Origin: Argopecten irradians
Lineage: Eukaryota; Mollusca; Bivalvia; Pectinida; Pectinidae
Direction of reading: 5' to 3'
Length of the DNA: 64,000 nucleotides
Assembly: GCF_041381155.1 (NCBI RefSeq)
Contig: NC_091134.1
Span: 36,399,540 to 36,463,539 of the forward strand
The notes beneath the pieces are model-generated. The model was given only the letters and a program-made list of their open reading frames with translations. It did no database searches and was not told the origin of the DNA. A program made the position numbers and the translations under genes. This document shows positions 14,901 through 24,900 of this stretch, in pieces. Within the stretch, counting starts at the first letter, position 1; every line of letters begins with the position of its first letter.

Positions 14901-17081
14901 TTTAAAAAAAACAAGTTATGAAACTGTTATTTTTGCAAGCCATGGCAAGCAATAATTAAGCTAAGAGACATATCTCATATTATGAACGCAAACTTAAGAT
15001 TAAGATCATTTTCTATTTTCCGACCAATCAGAAATCTTTGATTTTGATGATTGGATTTTTTTGCCTATGTTTTAAGAAAAGTATGAAAGAAACCTTTCTC
15101 AAAATCTTTCATAAGTAGGTTCTCATTGGTCCCTAGCTAGCTGGACATACATGATGTATTTCATTTTGTTATTGATCTGAAAAACAATATGGCTGACAGT
15201 TCTTAAATTAATATTTCTAAATCTAATTTTTTAAATTTTCAGGAGCATTTATAAGCGAGTCTGCAATTATTTTCTCTATATAGTTTTCAGGCGTTCCTGC
15301 CACAGAGAAAATTCCGTCACATCAGAGACAACACCTTGCACATCGGCGTCTCACACAGATTGTCCATTACAAAGGGGGAGAACTCAAACATTTATCATGT
15401 ATCCTTGAGATATTAAATTATTGTAACTTGGAAGATTGAAAAAATAACTTTTGTGCAAGCAGTAATTGATATTGAAATACAAATGTTAATATTGAACACA
15501 CTTAAATACCAAGAATCCATGAGTATAAGTTGAAACAACTGATACCAAGAAATTAACATTTAAATTGAAATCCAAGTTTGAAAATAATTTAAAATAAACA
15601 CAAAATTGTACACCAACTCCAGAAATAAAATAATAATGAACAACTTTAAAAAAATCTATTAAATCTTCGGTACTATAATAATGAGTTATGTAGATGGCTG
15701 ATATATTTTAATTTTCATAGCTAATGTGTATTATGGCTAGTATCTACTATTCACCTTAACTGATGGCCAGATATTATAGAGAATTGTATATTTATACTGT
15801 GGCGACACCTAGAGTATTACCTGCTTCACTGCGTGCCTATAGACCAACAACCCACTCTGTACCAGTCTCAGGTCAAACGCCAGCAACAGATGCGCAGGCT
15901 TCAAGGTAAGATTAGTACATAAAATTCATCTAAAATACAGTTTAGTGAAATCCATTGCATGTGGCTCACTGGCGAAGATAAAAAAATCAACAAAGTTTAT
16001 ATAATGTGATTGCAAAGTGAAACTTGTCAATAGATTTCATATGTATGTTGTAACAAGGTCAGATTTAGTAAAACATAACGCCACAATAACTTCTACAACT
16101 TGCAATGTACAAGGTAAAATTTGTCAACACAATTACATTTAATATAATTTCTAAATAAAGGTTTATAAAATATGTCGGAGTTTTAAAGGAATAACAATGA
16201 GACCAATTTACGTACCATGTGATACCTGATAACGTTTGTACAGAACTAGTATTTTCAGAGGAGATAAAATGTAACTACTTGTAATCTTCCCACTTAAAAT
16301 AACGTTTAATAGCGCGGGATACTGTCTTTTGATGTCATTTCATGTCATTTCATCACCAAGAGAAACAATAGTCCTGCACAAACGTTATTGTGTGTCACGT
16401 GGTACGTGAATTATTTGCATTGTTTCAATAAGATTGATCAATAAGGCCATGTGAACCTCTTGTTTTCATTTATCATTTACATAATTCTGATTTCTTACAG
16501 ACCTGACAGCTACAAGCAGCACATTTAACGACACAGAGGTTGGATCAACATTCTCGGAGGAGCTGACTCGAGGCGTGACCAGAGAGGAGCTAACTACACT
16601 CAAACAGACAGCAGCATCAGCCATCACAGAGTCTTTACTGAAAAAACTCTCAGAAATTAATCAGGTATTGAACTTGATTACACATTAAAATGGTCAACTA
16701 AAAAAGACCTTGGAAAAAAATTCACTTTAACTGATAATACAATTTTTGATTGTTGAACAATGGAAACTCAGATCATCAAAAATATTTTAATCTCTCATTA
16801 ATGGTATCAGTCTGTTTCAGAGCTTTGAAAGAATTTGTTACATTTAACATTAAAGCATTTCTAAATGTTTGTATTATTCACCAGTTTCAAAGCTTCTGTA
16901 AGAATCAGTCACATTCAACTTTGTGGTAACTAAATGTTTGTATTATTCAACTTTGTGGTAACTAAATGTTTGTATTATTTGCTTATTTCAGAGCTTTTGT
17001 AAGAATCGGTCACACTATGGATTTGTAGAGGCGTTAATCAGACGGACCAAGCGCCTACTGAGGCTGCACACGGGCAGTTGA
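2979..17081 (+). CDS. NUP205: Nuclear pore complex protein Nup205, C-terminal two thirds (5' end outside window)
   Basis: Large alpha-solenoid scaffold nucleoporin of the inner ring of the nuclear pore, partner of the Nup93 subcomplex. Exons: 2979-3020, 3259-3468, 3793-3975, 4517-4574, 4842-5031, 5207-5327, 5598-5703, 6091-6255, 6704-6949, 7112-7255, 7643-7744, 8190-8437, 8703-8894, 9185-9452, 9932-10024, 10374-10531, 11074-11262, 12149-12264, 12636-12783, 13074-13206, 13617-13871, 14053-14133, 14506-14672, 15284-15398, 15771-15905, 16501-16664, 16992-17081. All have GT-AG sites and matching phases, giving 1372 residues and a TGA stop; animal Nup205 is about 2000, so roughly 600 N-terminal residues lie to the left. 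Family-like stretches I recognise from memory: ELDEIESR and GFDPYL (exon 2), FQQWLTFLSSKGYL (11074 exon), QIVHYKGGEL (15284 exon), LWRHLEYYLLHC (15771 exon), and the closing SHYGFVEALIRRTKRLLRL. The body is helical with no membrane segment. No upstream exon was found in 1-2978 apart from the duplicate described separately. Confidence 0.95.
6996..7060 (+). repeat. Intronic partial copy of the start of the next NUP205 exon
   Basis: The 20 bases from 7007 (CGTCACCAGCCATCAGGCCT) are identical to exon bases at 7119-7138, and similarity continues for about 30 more bases through TTACTGA and CTGTGTG. The copy lies 112 bases upstream of its exon, within the intron 6950-7111. Confidence 0.7.
8918..8948 (+). 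repeat. Poly-A tract in NUP205 intron
   Basis: About 31 consecutive A residues lie 25 bases downstream of the 5' splice site that follows exon 8703-8894. No SINE body was recognised upstream of it. Confidence 0.9.
8975..9112 (+). repeat. Minisatellite, about 40-base unit
   Basis: Four tandem, imperfect units share GACATGTTGATATTGTAGAA and end in acceptor-like ATTGTAG or ATTGCAG. The array lies in the intron just before exon 9185. It is not clearly a copy of that exon's start. Confidence 0.75.
9619..9967 (+). repeat. Degenerate tandem array spanning the splice acceptor and start of NUP205 exon 9932-10024
   Basis: About seven units of roughly 40-60 bases share the plan TTTATCTAGG, then GGAGGTTACAGCGAGTGA, then AGCTAATTTG. 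The last unit is the genuine acceptor plus the first 35 exon bases. The unit before it (9880-9930) is nearly identical, and older units further upstream are more decayed. Several carry an intact AG acceptor. Using the nearest one would place an early TAG in frame. Confidence 0.8.
10857..11085 (+). repeat. Degenerate tandem array resembling the start of NUP205 exon 11074-11262
   Basis: Units of about 46 bases read TTAGATGTTGGCCCTATCAG, then TGTTTATTATGAAAACTTTG. They resemble the true exon start, CAGATGTTGGCATTGTCAGT. Three clear copies and one older copy (near 10857) precede the real acceptor at 11073. Confidence 0.75.
11709..12060. repeat. TTAA-flanked MITE (piggyBac-like target site), copy 1
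   Basis: The element begins TTAAAGTGAATAGTCGGGCA and ends with the inverted match TGCCCGGACTGTTCACTTTA followed by A, so both ends sit on TTAA. It is about 350 bases long with no credible coding frame. A closely similar copy lies at 18097-18468. The TTAA target is typical of piggyBac-type transposons; assignment to that superfamily is inference. It sits in the NUP205 intron 11263-12148. Confidence 0.8.
13363..13480 (+). repeat. tRNA-headed SINE, 3'-truncated (bivalve family 1)
   Basis: The stretch has pol III promoter-like boxes: an A-box region GATGGCCATATTGTAAAGG and a B-box region GGTTGTGGGTGTGAAACC, followed by CTATGTGGGGTAATTGCCAG. It matches the heads of the minus-strand copies at 37795-37945 and 59913-60085. 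The conserved body is missing. It lies in a NUP205 intron. Confidence 0.6.
16805..17015 (+). repeat. Tandem copies of the last NUP205 acceptor and exon start
   Basis: The true junction TTTCAGAGCTTTTGTAAGAA (acceptor at 16991) has two upstream relatives. One is GTTTCAGAGCTTTGAAAGAA near 16815; the other is GTTTCAAAGCTTCTGTAAGA near 16885, continuing to CAGTCACATTCA. They are separated by a duplicated CTAAATGTTTGTATTATT motif. Confidence 0.75.
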
Positions 17082-17587
17082 TGTCGACCAGAACTTTGTC
17101 TAAAACAATTTGTTATGTGAATGTGATCCTTATTGTGAAGCAAGTTGTGTCAGTGTTTTTGTGGATGGACAAAAAAGAAAGGAGAAGCAAAAGGAAGAAT
17201 CATTCATTAAATACAGATATCAACAGTCAGTCTGAAGTATGTTGTTAAATACAGAAAAAAAGTGTTGTATGGATTACAGAAAAACTTCCCCTTTTTTCAT
17301 CAAAAGTGAACTGAAATTTCCAGGAAAGTATACACAATTGGTGCATTGTGATGAATGATTCAAACATTTCTGAGACCAATTTTTATTAGTTTTGCAAGGT
17401 TAAGAAAATGTCTGTACTTTGTAAGATGCAGATGTAGTTCTTCCTCAATGAAAACATTGAGTAAATATTGCATCTGCTTTATCGGATACAGAATTGTTTT
17501 CTATTGTTAAATTGGTAGAATGATTAACAATGTCCTCCATGTAAAAAAAAAACAACATAAAATGTGCTGCAAAAAATGTTCAAATGA

Positions 17588-17593
17588 AATAAA
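17588..17593 (+). terminator. Candidate NUP205 polyadenylation signal
   Basis: An AATAAA hexamer lies about 507 bases after the NUP205 stop codon and is the first canonical one found downstream. Confidence 0.5.
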
Positions 17594-18924
17594 AGATATT
17601 GAACATTTAACGTTTTCATTGTTTTGTTTGAATTACACTAAAGATGAGATTTTTGTGATGTTTCATTCTAACAACAGAAACAGTAAGGCAATATATATGC
17701 ATGGTCAATATGCAAGATTCTTTAGAGAACTTGTATTTATAACACTATGTTCAGGCCATCACATTGTCATCTAAACAGGGTTAAGTGAAAATGTGAGTTT
17801 AAACAAAAAGGAATGCTTTAGCATGATTAAAACATGGGTGATGAAAAATGAATTTATGGATTAATTACTGAAATTTTGAAATCACTAATGCAAAGAAGTG
17901 TCTCGACATTTAGTCACTGCATAAAATAATTTGATTTCTGATTTTATACCATGAAAACCAGACCTGGGCCCAGATTGATGATTATTCTTTAAATTTAAGG
18001 AATCCCTTGACTTAAAACTCCATAGGAAAACATCACAGATTTTAGGAATTGCTTTTCTATGGGGAAATGTCAGTTACTGTAAGAAATTCCTTAAAGTTAA
18101 AGTGAATAGTCGGGCAAAGAAAACCAGTCTAAATGCGTTCATTGGCCTTCCAAAAGTTCTCACATATTAATACGACGGCCAAGTTCTGCTTAGTTTCCCA
18201 GTTCTGACCATTAAAGTAAAGAAAAGTTGAAAGCATTGAAAGCGAGGCTGCGTGGAAATGTAACCACGGACATAGTGAGCCGGGAGGACGTTTTAGAATT
18301 TCCATACTTTAAATTAATTTCTTCGTACGCAGACAGATTTTGACGAGAGATTTTAAATTTTCCATTTGACGAGAGATTTTAAATTTTCCATTTCATATGA
18401 AATTATACTGGATACAATCACACCATTTTTACCGACTTTAGCCATCCTTGCCCGACTGTTCACTTTAAGGAATGTTCATGAAACTGGGCCCCGATATAGT
18501 GATTTCAAAACATAATCAATATTTATTAAAAAAAAAACCATCTTATATATAAAAACAAATTTTATTTGATTTCTCAATATATATAAGAAAGGAGCAGGGT
18601 ACGTGTTGTGAGTTAAATTTGGTTGACACAACAGGCTCCAATGAAAGATTTTGATCTCCATTCAGTTATTTTTGTTTAGATAGAAACATCAATAGTATTT
18701 GGTTTTCACACTAACAACCAAATACACACAGCCTGATGTTGTTTAAGATTGAAAAATATATTAAAGCATTCGCCTTTTTTTGCTGAACATTAAAAATCTA
18801 ATGTACTCTGCTACCCCATTGGAACTCTTCTGTGTTAAAAATCGCAATTGTTCTACTTCCGCTTTCTGTCGGCAACCTAAAACATGCGCTTCATCAACAT
18901 CGTTTGTTGTTTTTAAGGGGTGTA
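17594..18924. other. Intergenic region NUP205 to sulfotransferase
   Basis: The rest of the NUP205 3' flank, a TTAA-flanked MITE (18097-18468) and about 450 bases of AT-rich upstream DNA before the sulfotransferase ATG. No further gene or clear promoter motif was recognised. Confidence 0.6.
18097..18468. repeat. TTAA-flanked MITE, copy 2
   Basis: It has the same ends and interior as the copy at 11709-12060, again on TTAA at both sides. It differs by a short internal tandem duplication of GACGAGAGATTTTAAATTTT near 18342-18390. The few differences between the two copies suggest recent activity. Confidence 0.8.
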
Positions 18925-21900
18925 ATGATGAATTACTTAATGACAATGAGATTATTTAACCTGTCTAAATCTGCAGTCCTAAAGACTAGTAGAATTTCAC
19001 TGATTTTCAGACCACTAACTTATTCAACACGTCGCTTTCAAAGTTTACATTTCTCGGGACACGAAAATCGTCTGCGTTTGTCATTGTTTCAAAGGAATAC
19101 AAATGTTCGGTATTACAGTTCAAAGGAGGATCCAAATTCTATGAAACTACGCCCACAGTTACTAGTTGCTATATACATGTCGTTTTTCATGGGAGGATGT
19201 CTTTTATTTGCCATAGTTTATCGAGAACTTGATGAATCTAAACAGAGATGGAAAGGTGTTGAGAGAGTCAAAGACCCTCTACAGACTGGCAGAGCACAGA
19301 TGATTCAATATAAAGACACAATGTTACCGATTTTCGTAGAGAAAATTCTGGATGATGTAGAAAATTTTGAATCTAAAGAAACTGATATTTGGGTCGTGTC
19401 ATTTCCAAGATCAGGTAAAATACAATGTAGTGATGTTGTAAATCTGTATGCATTGTACTGTTGAATAGGTAACGGAAGAGGAGAAAATGTAGCAGCCAGA
19501 CCGGGACCTCAGAACTACGATGGTGCATATCAGCCGACATGACAACTGCTTTACTAAACAGTAGCTGTACACACATTTGTGGTGATTGTCACGACAACTG
19601 CTTTAGTAAAAAGCACTTGCCAACGTGTTTTGTGATTTTACTCGTTTGGCAACTGCTTTACTAGTGTAACTGTTTTGTCATCCTTACACATGGCCCATAT
19701 CAGCCGTATTGGCGAGTGTCTGGCTTTTGAGACAATTAACATTCCACACTGATAATCAAGCCGAGTTTGATGCCGTACAGGTGTGATGATTAAATGACCT
19801 TTGAAACCAAAATTATATTTTACGACACTTTACCAAACAAAGGCGATTACAGTTATATACAAATAACAACTCGGCTTGATTATCAGTGTGGAATGTTAAT
19901 TGTCTCAAAAGCCAGACATTCGCCAATATGGCTGATATGGGCCACGCGTAAGAATAACAAAACAGTTACTTTAGTAAAGCAGTTGCCAAACGAGTAAAAT
20001 GCTAAAAAATGTTGGCAAGTGCTTTTTACTAAAGCTGTTGCTATGACAATCACCACAAATTTGTGTACATCTACAGTTTAGTAAAGCAGTTGCCATGTCG
20101 GCTAATATGGGCCATCGTACAGAACACTATCCAAATGCTCTACCGCTGAGGTACCTGGTCACCGATGATTGGCCCAGTCTAATCCCACACCATTCCTCCC
20201 TTTTTTTTAAGGTTTCACCCTCGAAGATATACAAGACCCTTATACCACCACTGTGATAATTTCAGTTGCAGCCAATTTTGTAATAGGAGAGAAAAAAGTG
20301 TAGCGATCAGACTGGTATTCAAACCCATGACCTCCAAATACTAGCCGAATGCTCTACCGCTGAGCTACCTCGTCACTGATTATCGACTCAGTCCAATCCC
20401 GCTACAAATAATAGACATGGGTAATACATTGTATATTGTAGTTCATGTGAAAATATTTTTGTATTCTCAAATCCATGTTGGTAATAACTGAAATTTCTGT
20501 TGCCATAATACTTTGTTACATCAGAAATATCACAAGTTACATGTACGCATATGAAATGACTGGAGTAGATAAATTCTGGAAGTAATAGATTCTGAAAAAA
20601 TGGTATTTAACAGAAATTATTGCTGTCTCTATCACTACATGATGTATTTTGTAGGTACAACTATGTTACAAGAAATGGTTGACCTTGTCAATTCTGAGGG
20701 AGACTTTGTACGAGTCCAAACAAAGACGTTAGAGGAAAGATTCCCATATTTCGAGTATGTGTACCCTGGTATCAAAAGTATCGAGAAGACAGACTCGCCA
20801 CGTCTCATCAAATCACATCTACCCCTTAACTTGCTACCTAAGAGTGTGAGGGAAGGCAAAGGAAAGGTACTTTTGGGATAACATAAAATTATCGGTAATG
20901 TAGAAACAAAAATCATGCAAGGTTGCCAACTCTTGGCTTTTCAGTGGAGGAAAATCACCTCAGTTCTGCTCGATATATTTCGATATGATGATTGTCTTTT
21001 AACAATCAAAGACTTCTGCATCCTCGATACTCCAGCATCACTTACGATCTCTACACCCCTGGACTATGTCATTGTAAAACTGACGGCAGCTCAGCGGAAA
21101 ATTTCGAACCGATCGGAGGCCTACTAAGATTTCATTTAAAGACTACATAGAAAGCGACGCCCAACTTCAAAGCCACACAGTCAACCACAGTGTACCGTTA
21201 TATGGCTCTTTTGATGTACAGCAAACGACCAAATTACCAGTACTGTGACCTCCATTTTTACTATGAGATGGTCCAGAGCATCCTCGATACTCCAGGGCTT
21301 ACGATCACTTATGATCCTGTAGAGATTGTAAGTGATCGGAAGCCCTGTAGTATCGGGGATGGGTCCAAAGGTGTAGAGATCGTAAGTGATCGGAGCTCCT
21401 AGATTATCGAGGATGAGACTTCTATTGCATTGGATAAAAGTCAGGCCTTTTTCTTCATGTTACCAGAGACATCAATATTCCTGTCAATGTGGATGTGACC
21501 CTTTCTGCAAAATATAGACGTTGCAAATTCACAATTTATGATACTGATATCTCTAGGTAAAATATGCAATGATGGTAATGTCACCTATAGTCTTTGTTTC
21601 TTTACAGGTTATATATATTGCAAGAAACCCAAAAGACACCTGTGTATCCTACTTCCATTTTGTACAACTACTCAAACCAATGTTCAGGTTTACTGGCAAC
21701 TTTAACGAGTTCTTTGATAGATTTGTCAATGGCAAAGGTAAGAGAAATGGTATTGGTATTCAATTTTAGCGATAGATATTTAAATTGTTTAATAATCATA
21801 GTGTATTAAAGTTATTGTAATGTGAATCTGTATTAATAACGCTTTGCTTCCCTATCTACCTTACAGTACCCTACGGTCCATGGTGGAGACATGTGAAAGA

Positions 21901-24900
21901 ATTCTGGGATATCAGAGACTCGTCCAATATTCTGTTTCTCAAATATGAAGACATAGTGGAGGTAGGTAGCACATTTCACTCTTTATCAAACCGCAGAGGC
22001 TTGACACATTCTTGACACCCAGACGGAACAAAAAATTAAAGTCGTAATAATTTTGCAGATAACTGAAAAATACCCCTAATGAGCAGGTTTTTTAGGTCAC
22101 CTGAGACGAAGTCTCAAGTGACCTATTCTAATCGCCTTTTGTTCGTCGTCGTCCTTCATGCGTCGTCCGTCGTGCGTCGTATGTCCGTAAACAATTTACA
22201 TTTTCGACTTCTTCTCCAAAACTGCTGAAGCAATTTCAATGAAATTTTGCACAAACCTTCTAAGGCATAAGGCCAATCAAAATTGTGAATTATATGGTCC
22301 CCACCCCCCAGGGAGCTATAGGAGGGGCCAAAAGGGGTAAAATTGACTAAAATTTCAAAAATCTTCTTCTCCACTCACAGATGTGATGGAATTAAATACT
22401 CTTCATAGATAGAAAGGTCCTAAGGTCCTTTACAAAAATTGTGAATTATATGACCCTGGGGTCTCAGGTTTCCCCCTGGGGACGGGGTTAAGTTTACTAT
22501 AGTTTATATAGGGAAAACACATTTTTGAGTATTATTTGATCATTTGTAATAGGAAATAAGTCAAATATTGTCAGAATTATCAGTATGAGATGGCCATTGA
22601 ATCCTATTAACCAATTTTCCATGACTGACCCCCAGGGGCCTTAGGGGCGGGGTCAAAAGGGGTCAAATAGGCTATAACTTCAAAAATCTTCTTCTGAAAT
22701 TCTGGAAATGGTAGAATCACATACTCTTCATAGATGGAAAGGTCTTGAGGTCCATAACAAAAATTGTGAATTATATGACCCTGGGGTCTCAGGTTTCCCC
22801 CTGGGGACGGGGTCAAGTTTACTATAGTTTATATAGGGAAAACACATTTATGAGCATTTTTTGCTCAATTTTCATAGAAAATGAGTCAAACTTGTTTAGA
22901 ATTATTAGCCTGAGATAACATTTTAATATCATATCTATATTGGTCATGGTCAACCCTCTCGGGGCAGAGGGGCGGGGCCAAAAGGGGCAAATAGGCTAAA
23001 ACTTTAAAAATCTTCTTTTTAAATACTGGAAATGGTAGAATCAAATACTCTTAATAGATGGACAGGTCTTAAATTGTTTTATGAAAATTGTGAATTATAT
23101 GACCCTGGGGTGTCACGTTTCCCCCTGGGGAGGGGGTCAAATTTACTATAGTTTATATAGGGAAAACACATTTATGAGTATTTTTTGCTCAATTTTCATA
23201 GGAAATGAGTCAATCTTGTTTAGAATTATTAGCCTGAGATAACATTTTAATATTATATCTATATTGGTCCTGGTCAACCCCCTGGGGGCAGAGGGGCAGG
23301 GCCAAAAGGGGCAAATAGGCTAAAACTTTAAAAATCTTCTTCTTAAATACAGGAAATGGTAGAATCAAATACTCGTCATAGATGGACAGGTCTTAAGATG
23401 TTTGATGAAAATTGTGAATTATATGACCCTTGGGTCTCAGGTTTCCCCCTGGGGAGGGGGTTAAGTTTACTGTAGTTTATATAGGGAAAACACATTTTTG
23501 AGCATTATTTAGTCATTATAATAGGAAATTAGTCAATTGTAGTCAGAATTATCCCTATGTGATGGCCATTGAATCTTATTACCAAATTTTCCATGACTGA
23601 TCCCCAGGGGCCTTAGGGGCGGGGCCAAAACGGGTCAAATAGGCTAAAACTTCAAAAATCTTTTTCTGAAATTCTGGAACTGGTAGAATCAAATACTCTG
23701 CATAGATGGAAAGGTCTTAAAGTCCTTTACAAAAATTGTGAATAATATGACCCTGGGTTCTCATTTTTCCCTCTGGGGAGGGGGTCAAGTTTACTTTAAT
23801 TTACCGTATATAGGAAAAACACATTTATGAACATTATTTGCCTAATTTTCATAGGAAATTAGTCAAACCCTCTGGGGAGGGGGTCAAGTTTACTTTAATT
23901 TATATAGGAAAAACACATTTATGAACATTATTTGCCTATTTTTCATAGGAAATTAGTCAAACTGGGTTAGAATTATTAGTCTGAAATAGCATTTTAACAT
24001 CATATCCATATTGGTCCTGGCCGACCCCCAGGGGCCAGAGGGGCGGAGCCAAAAGGGGTCAAAATGGTAATTTCAAAAATCTTCTTTTTGAATTCACAGA
24101 TTTGATGGAACCAGATACTTCTTGATAGATTGGAAGGTCTTAAGGCCATTTACAAAAAATTGTGAATTTCATGGCCCTGGGATCTCAGGTTTTCCCCTGG
24201 GGAGGGGGTCAAATTTACTATAGTTTATATAGGAAAAACACATTAAGGAACATTATTTGCTTAGTTTTCATACGAAATTAGTCAATCTGGGTTAGAATTA
24301 TTAGCCTGAGATAGCATTTTAACATCATATCCATATTGGTCCTGGCTGACCCCCAGTGGCCAGAGGGGTGGGGCCAGAGGGGTGGGGCCAAAAGGGGTCA
24401 AAATGGATAACATTTCAAAAATCTTTCTTCTGAATTCACAGATTTGATGGAACCAAATAATCTTCATAGATTAAAAAGTCAAATTTATAAAATCACTGAA
24501 TGACTCCAAGGGCCTGATGGGCCAATATATATATAGTGTTTTTGTGTCTTTGTTTCATTCTGTATCTGAACTCAGGTGACCGCTAAGGCCCATGGGCCTC
24601 TTGTTTTTTATTCTGGTCCATAGGAACATGTCGAGTTCAGGTGTGTTAAGCAACAACTGGTTGGATTAAATGTTTATGGCCTAGATTTTTGCAGAGTAGA
24701 TGATATTACAATGCAGTATATGTTAGTATCACATTCAAGTCTTACGGGATTGATGATTAATTTGGAAAACCTTGTAGACATGCGTAATTTTTTGATTGTT
24801 TCTTTAGCTATTCAGCTAAAGAGCAATTAATATGAATCTAAAACCTTGGGTTCTATTATATATCAGGGTTAAGTTTTGCACTGGAGCCGTCTTATTGAAA

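Noticed and set aside
18832-18924. A longer N-terminus for the sulfotransferase starting at 18832
   Set aside because: The frame is open, but 18832 is GTG, not ATG; the first in-frame ATG is at 18925, so the extra 31 codons are treated as untranslated.
20345-20385. A tRNA gene suggested by GTAGCTCAGCGGTAGAGC on the minus strand
   Set aside because: The acceptor stem cannot be closed and two adjacent copies share the same non-tRNA flanks, so these are SINE heads.
22156-24467. Several minus-strand frames with recurring GPxPLAPPxWP-like stretches
   Set aside because: They follow the 325-base repeat unit of the HINE-like element and are by-products of its repetition, not a protein family.
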